A stretch of 10,546 nt of DNA, taken from positions 1-10,546 of the forward strand of contig URTS01000066.1 in the NCBI GenBank assembly GCA_900550685.1, read 5' to 3'. The position numbers and the translations under genes are program-made. The notes beneath the pieces are model-generated. The model made no database searches and had not been told where the DNA came from. It saw only the letters and a list, made by a program, of their open reading frames with translations. This document shows, in pieces, positions 8,034 to 10,546 of this stretch. The DNA is from an uncultured Oscillibacter sp. (lineage in GTDB: Bacteria; Bacillota; Clostridia; Oscillospirales; Oscillospiraceae). Numbering within the stretch: position 1 is the stretch's first letter; each line of letters begins with the position of its first letter.

Positions 8034-8480
8034 TTACAGTGATTGCCGCTCCGCGATCATCTGCTCCACGATCTCGACCGCCGTGGCGATCATAATGTCA
8101 CAGTGGCCGGTAAGCCCCAGGGCCTTGGCGGCAGGGGTGGTGTCGTCCGGGACGAACTTCTTTTGCAGCAGATCGGCGCACCGCAGATTTTCAAACCGCG
8201 CCGCGAACCGCTTCTGCAGCTCCTTGGCCTGGGCCACAGACCGTTTCTTGGACCCCATCACATCGCCGGGGTCGGCGGGGGTCAGCAGGTCCAGCACCAT
8301 CACCGCCCCGGTAACGGCGCCGCACAGCTCCCCGGTCCCGGCTCCGGCGCCGAAGCCGCCGCCCAGGGTCAGGCATTGCGTCTCCGTCAGGCCGATCAGG
8401 TCCTGATAGGCCGCCAGAACGCTCTGGCAGCAGTTAAAGCCCTTCTTATGATAGCCAACAGCCTGTTCACACCGATTCAT
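8034..8480 (-). CDS. C_GCAxxG_C_C family protein (cysteine-rich, putative redox protein)
   Basis: This is a 148-residue soluble protein of the C_GCAxxG_C_C family, which is common in anaerobes and has no firmly established function. The family pattern is visible: FNCCQSVLAAY (C17, C18), a glycine-rich stretch GGGFGAGAG (40-48), GELCGAVTG (C53), LRCADLL (C101) and HCDIM (C127). C4 and C36 are additional. The conserved cysteines suggest binding of a metal or iron-sulfur cluster, or a thiol redox role; this is inference. The ATG at 8480 is preceded by GAGAGGG at a spacing of eight bases. It follows whiA by 37 bp with no terminator between, so it is probably co-transcribed with it. It has no visible membrane segment or export signal. 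Confidence 0.85.
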   Translation of the reverse strand: MNRCEQAVGYHKKGFNCCQSVLAAYQDLIGLTETQCLTLGGGFGAGAGTGELCGAVTGAVMVLDLLTPADPGDVMGSKKRSVAQAKELQKRFAARFENLRCADLLQKKFVPDDTTPAAKALGLTGHCDIMIATAVEIVEQMIAERQSL

Positions 8481-8517
8481 TTCAAATACCCTCTCTTTTT
8501 CTAGTTTGTTTCCGGAC

Positions 8518-9426
8518 TCAGTCGGAGAGATCCTTTGCCAGCTCCAGCAGCTTCCGGAGCCTGTGGTTCAGGCAGGATTTGCTCACCGGCGGGTCAAATT
8601 CCGCCGCCAGCTCGGAAAGGCTCAGCTCCGGATATTCCAGACGCAAAGCCGCCGTCTCCTGCAGCTTGTCCGGCAGCTGCTCCAAAAGCTCCGCCTCCTG
8701 CAAACGGCGGATGGCCTCCATCTGCTCCTGGGCCGCCACCACGGATTTATCCAGGTTGGCGCTGTCGCAGTTCAGGCGGCGGTTCACGCTGTTGCGCAGA
8801 TCCTTTTCCAGCTTGGCGGACATGATGTTCATGGCCGCCACCGGGGCCCCGGTGAGGGTCAGAAAATCCTCAATCTGGTCGCTCTGCTTGAAATATGTAA
8901 TGAAGCTGCCGCTGCGGGTCACGCTTTTGGGCGGATAGCCGCACTCCACCAGCAGGGACTCCAGTTCGCGGCTCACCTGCAAATGGGAGGTGGTCAGTTC
9001 CAGATGATAGCGCTTTTGGGGGTCCGTGATGCTGCCCCCGGCAAAAAAGGCTCCCCGCAGAAAGGCCGCCCGGTCACAGGGGTCCTCCACCAGGCCGAAG
9101 TTGATGTGGAGCACCAGGTTCTGTTTAGGGTCAAAGCCCAGCAGATTGATAATGTGGTCCAGCTTCTTCCGGTCTGTAATCTGGAAGATCCGCTTTCCCT
9201 CCTCCTGGTCCTTTTCCGGCTGGCGGTCAAAAGACAGGTTGAAGGCCCGACGGAACAGCTTGGGCAGCCGGGCGGCGAAATTGGGATTTTCCGTGATGAT
9301 CCGCACCTCGGTGGCGCTGAAGGTGTTGCAGTAGAGCAGGATGCCGTAGGCCTCCGCCCGGGCGCAGCACAGCTTCTGCACCGGCAGGCGGCACAGTTCG
9401 TTTTTTGTATCGTAGGAAAAGGACAT
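8518..9426 (-). CDS. whiA: WhiA, DNA-binding regulator of division/sporulation type
   Basis: This is a 302-residue protein, close to the ~310-330 usual for WhiA. The N-terminal part is a degenerate LAGLIDADG homing-endonuclease-like domain, with RAAFLRGAFFAGGSITDP as its clearest signature. The C-terminal part is a helix-turn-helix DNA-binding domain, with LEYPELSLSELA and VSKSCLNHRLRKL near the end. In Streptomyces, WhiA activates sporulation-specific division genes with WhiB. In Bacillus it influences cell division and chromosome segregation without a clear regulon, so its role here is not predicted in detail. The ATG at 9426 has a strong AAAGGAGG four bases upstream. It follows rapZ by 21 bp. 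In many Firmicutes a yvcK gene sits between these two, and it is absent here. Confidence 0.95.
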   Translation of the reverse strand: MSFSYDTKNELCRLPVQKLCCARAEAYGILLYCNTFSATEVRIITENPNFAARLPKLFRRAFNLSFDRQPEKDQEEGKRIFQITDRKKLDHIINLLGFDPKQNLVLHINFGLVEDPCDRAAFLRGAFFAGGSITDPQKRYHLELTTSHLQVSRELESLLVECGYPPKSVTRSGSFITYFKQSDQIEDFLTLTGAPVAAMNIMSAKLEKDLRNSVNRRLNCDSANLDKSVVAAQEQMEAIRRLQEAELLEQLPDKLQETAALRLEYPELSLSELAAEFDPPVSKSCLNHRLRKLLELAKDLSD

Positions 9427-9447
9427 AGGTCCTCCTTTCTCAGGCGG

Positions 9448-10308
9448 TCACCGGTTCATGTCCCGGTGGTTCTCCCGGACCCGGTAGCCCAGGTCACGGA
9501 TGTCCCTCGCCAGCGCGTGGGTCACGGCCACAGAGCGGTGGTGTCCGCCGGTGCAGCCGACGGCGATGACCAACTCCGTTTTCCCCTCCTCCGCGTACAG
9601 CGGCAGGGTAAAGGCCAGCAGGTCCCGGAGCTTGGCCATATAGTCGTGGGTCTGCTGGAAGGAGAACACATAGTCCGAGACCTCCCGGTCCAGGCCTGTT
9701 TTTTCCCGCAGCTCCTGTATGTAATAGGGGTTGGGCATGAACCGGACGTCAAACACCAGGTCCGCCTCCATGGGCAGACCGTGCTTGAAGCCAAAGGAGG
9801 TGACGCTGACGCTCATCCCCTCCTTTTCCGCCGTTCCGCTGCCGAAATTCCGCAGCAGCTCCCCCCGGAGCTGGGCGGTGGAAAGATGGGTGGTGTCGAT
9901 GATATAGTCCGCCCGCTGCCGCAGGGGAGCCATCATGTCCCGCTCCTCCAAGACCGCCTTTTCCAGGGAATCCGCCTGCTTCATCAGGGGATGGCGGCGG
10001 CGGGTCTCCTTGTAGCGCTTGATGATGGTCTCCGGCTCCGCCTCCAGAAACAGCAGGCTGCACTCGCCGCCGCTGTGCTTCAGGGCGTCCAGCACGTCGA
10101 ACAGCTCCGTGGGGCTGTTGGCGGTGCGGACATCGTACACCAGGGCCACCTTGTTATAGCGCTGGCTGCCGCCGGCGCAGAACTCCGCGAATTTCAGGAT
10201 CATGGCCGCTGGCATATTGTCCACGATATAAAAGCCCATGTCCTCCAAAAAGGAGGCCGCCCGGCTTTTTCCCGCGCCGGAAAGGCCGGAAATAATGAGA
10301 ATTTCCAT
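9448..10308 (-). CDS. rapZ: RapZ/YvcJ family nucleotide-binding protein
   Basis: This is a 286-residue protein of typical family length. The N-terminal P-loop domain carries GLSGAGKS (residues 8-15), DNMP (30-33) and VYDVR (57-61). The C-terminal domain carries the family signature GCTGGHHRS (251-259). B. subtilis YvcJ hydrolyses nucleotides and affects competence; E. coli RapZ guides RNase E to the small RNA GlmZ. The E. coli RNA-binding basic tail is not evident here, because the protein ends RENHRDMNR, so the name 'RNase adapter' should not be read as a proven role. The ATG at 10308 has only a weak ribosome binding site (GCGGGTG). It lies in the same frame as murB, four codons after its stop, which suggests coupled translation. 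whiA follows after 21 bp. Confidence 0.95.
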   Translation of the reverse strand: MEILIISGLSGAGKSRAASFLEDMGFYIVDNMPAAMILKFAEFCAGGSQRYNKVALVYDVRTANSPTELFDVLDALKHSGGECSLLFLEAEPETIIKRYKETRRRHPLMKQADSLEKAVLEERDMMAPLRQRADYIIDTTHLSTAQLRGELLRNFGSGTAEKEGMSVSVTSFGFKHGLPMEADLVFDVRFMPNPYYIQELREKTGLDREVSDYVFSFQQTHDYMAKLRDLLAFTLPLYAEEGKTELVIAVGCTGGHHRSVAVTHALARDIRDLGYRVRENHRDMNR

Positions 10309-10320
10309 GCAAACACCCGC

Positions 10321-10546
10321 TTATCTAACGATTTTGACCTCAGGCTCCAGCTGAACGCCGGTGGCATCCAGCACCCGCTGCTGCACCTGGCGGATCAGCT
10401 CCGTCATATCGGCAAAGGTGGCGCCGCCCCGGTTGATGAGAAAGCCCGCGTGCTTTTCCGACACCTGGGCGCCCCCCACCGTCAGCCCCTTCAGGCCGCA
10501 CTGGTCGATGAGGGCAGCCGCAAACGCTCCCACCGGCCGCTTGAAG
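10321..10546 (-). CDS. murB: UDP-N-acetylenolpyruvoylglucosamine reductase MurB (C-terminal part; runs off the window)
   Basis: Only the last ~74 codons are present. MurB is the flavoenzyme that uses NADPH to reduce UDP-GlcNAc-enolpyruvate to UDP-MurNAc in peptidoglycan precursor synthesis in the cytoplasm. The visible sequence begins in the conserved FKRP stretch, which follows the catalytic Ser region, and continues with GAFAAALIDQCGLKG and the KHAGFLIN block. It ends with GVQLEPEVKIV, the C-terminal segment that holds the conserved catalytic glutamate of the family. The gene ends in TAA at 10323..10321, and the frame is open through the right edge of the window. A GTG at 10533 is only an internal valine of MurB. 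The FAD-binding domain and catalytic Ser lie outside the window. Position next to rapZ agrees with the common Firmicute gene order. Confidence 0.93.
   Translation of the reverse strand, partial: FKRPVGAFAAALIDQCGLKGLTVGGAQVSEKHAGFLINRGGATFADMTELIRQVQQRVLDATGVQLEPEVKIVR

Noticed and set aside
10321..10533. Separate 70-codon gene starting at GTG 10533
   Set aside because: The frame is open to the window edge and the codons before the GTG read FKRP, a conserved MurB stretch, so this is just the MurB C-terminus.

Overview
The window reads as a vertically inherited housekeeping segment of a GC-rich Firmicute. The best guess is a Clostridia/Oscillospiraceae-type gut anaerobe. Evidence for this is the rapZ-whiA pair next to murB and dnaE, the two-subunit AddAB nuclease instead of RecBCD, good AGGAGG-type ribosome binding sites, and a C_GCAxxG_C_C family protein. 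The genus cannot be named from sequence alone. There is no sign of a mobile element, prophage, CRISPR array, tRNA or rRNA.

Right block, all on the minus strand, read from 10546 down to 4149: end of murB (cell wall precursor synthesis), rapZ (P-loop nucleotide-binding protein), whiA (DNA-binding regulator), a small cysteine-rich C_GCAxxG_C_C protein, a small two-helix membrane protein with a zinc ribbon, and dnaE (DNA polymerase III alpha subunit). Gaps are only 12 to 54 bp and no internal terminator is visible, so this is probably one transcription unit. It ends at a strong hairpin that fills the gap after dnaE.

Middle: a single plus-strand gene (3498..4109) encodes a DUF1643 protein. It has its own extended -10 promoter and converges on dnaE at the shared terminator.

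Left block, minus strand: addB, then the first 17 codons of addA, which overlaps addB by 13 bp. Together they form the AddAB helicase-nuclease for double-strand break repair. addB and the DUF1643 gene diverge from a 127-bp intergenic region.

I did not find an obviously new multi-gene system. The points most worth a second look are: (1) the motif order of the DUF1643 protein, which resembles that of the uracil-DNA glycosylase superfamily and sits beside addAB; (2) the absence of yvcK between rapZ and whiA; (3) the two uncharacterised small genes between whiA and dnaE; (4) rapZ starting in the same frame as murB, four codons after its stop, with a poor ribosome binding site.
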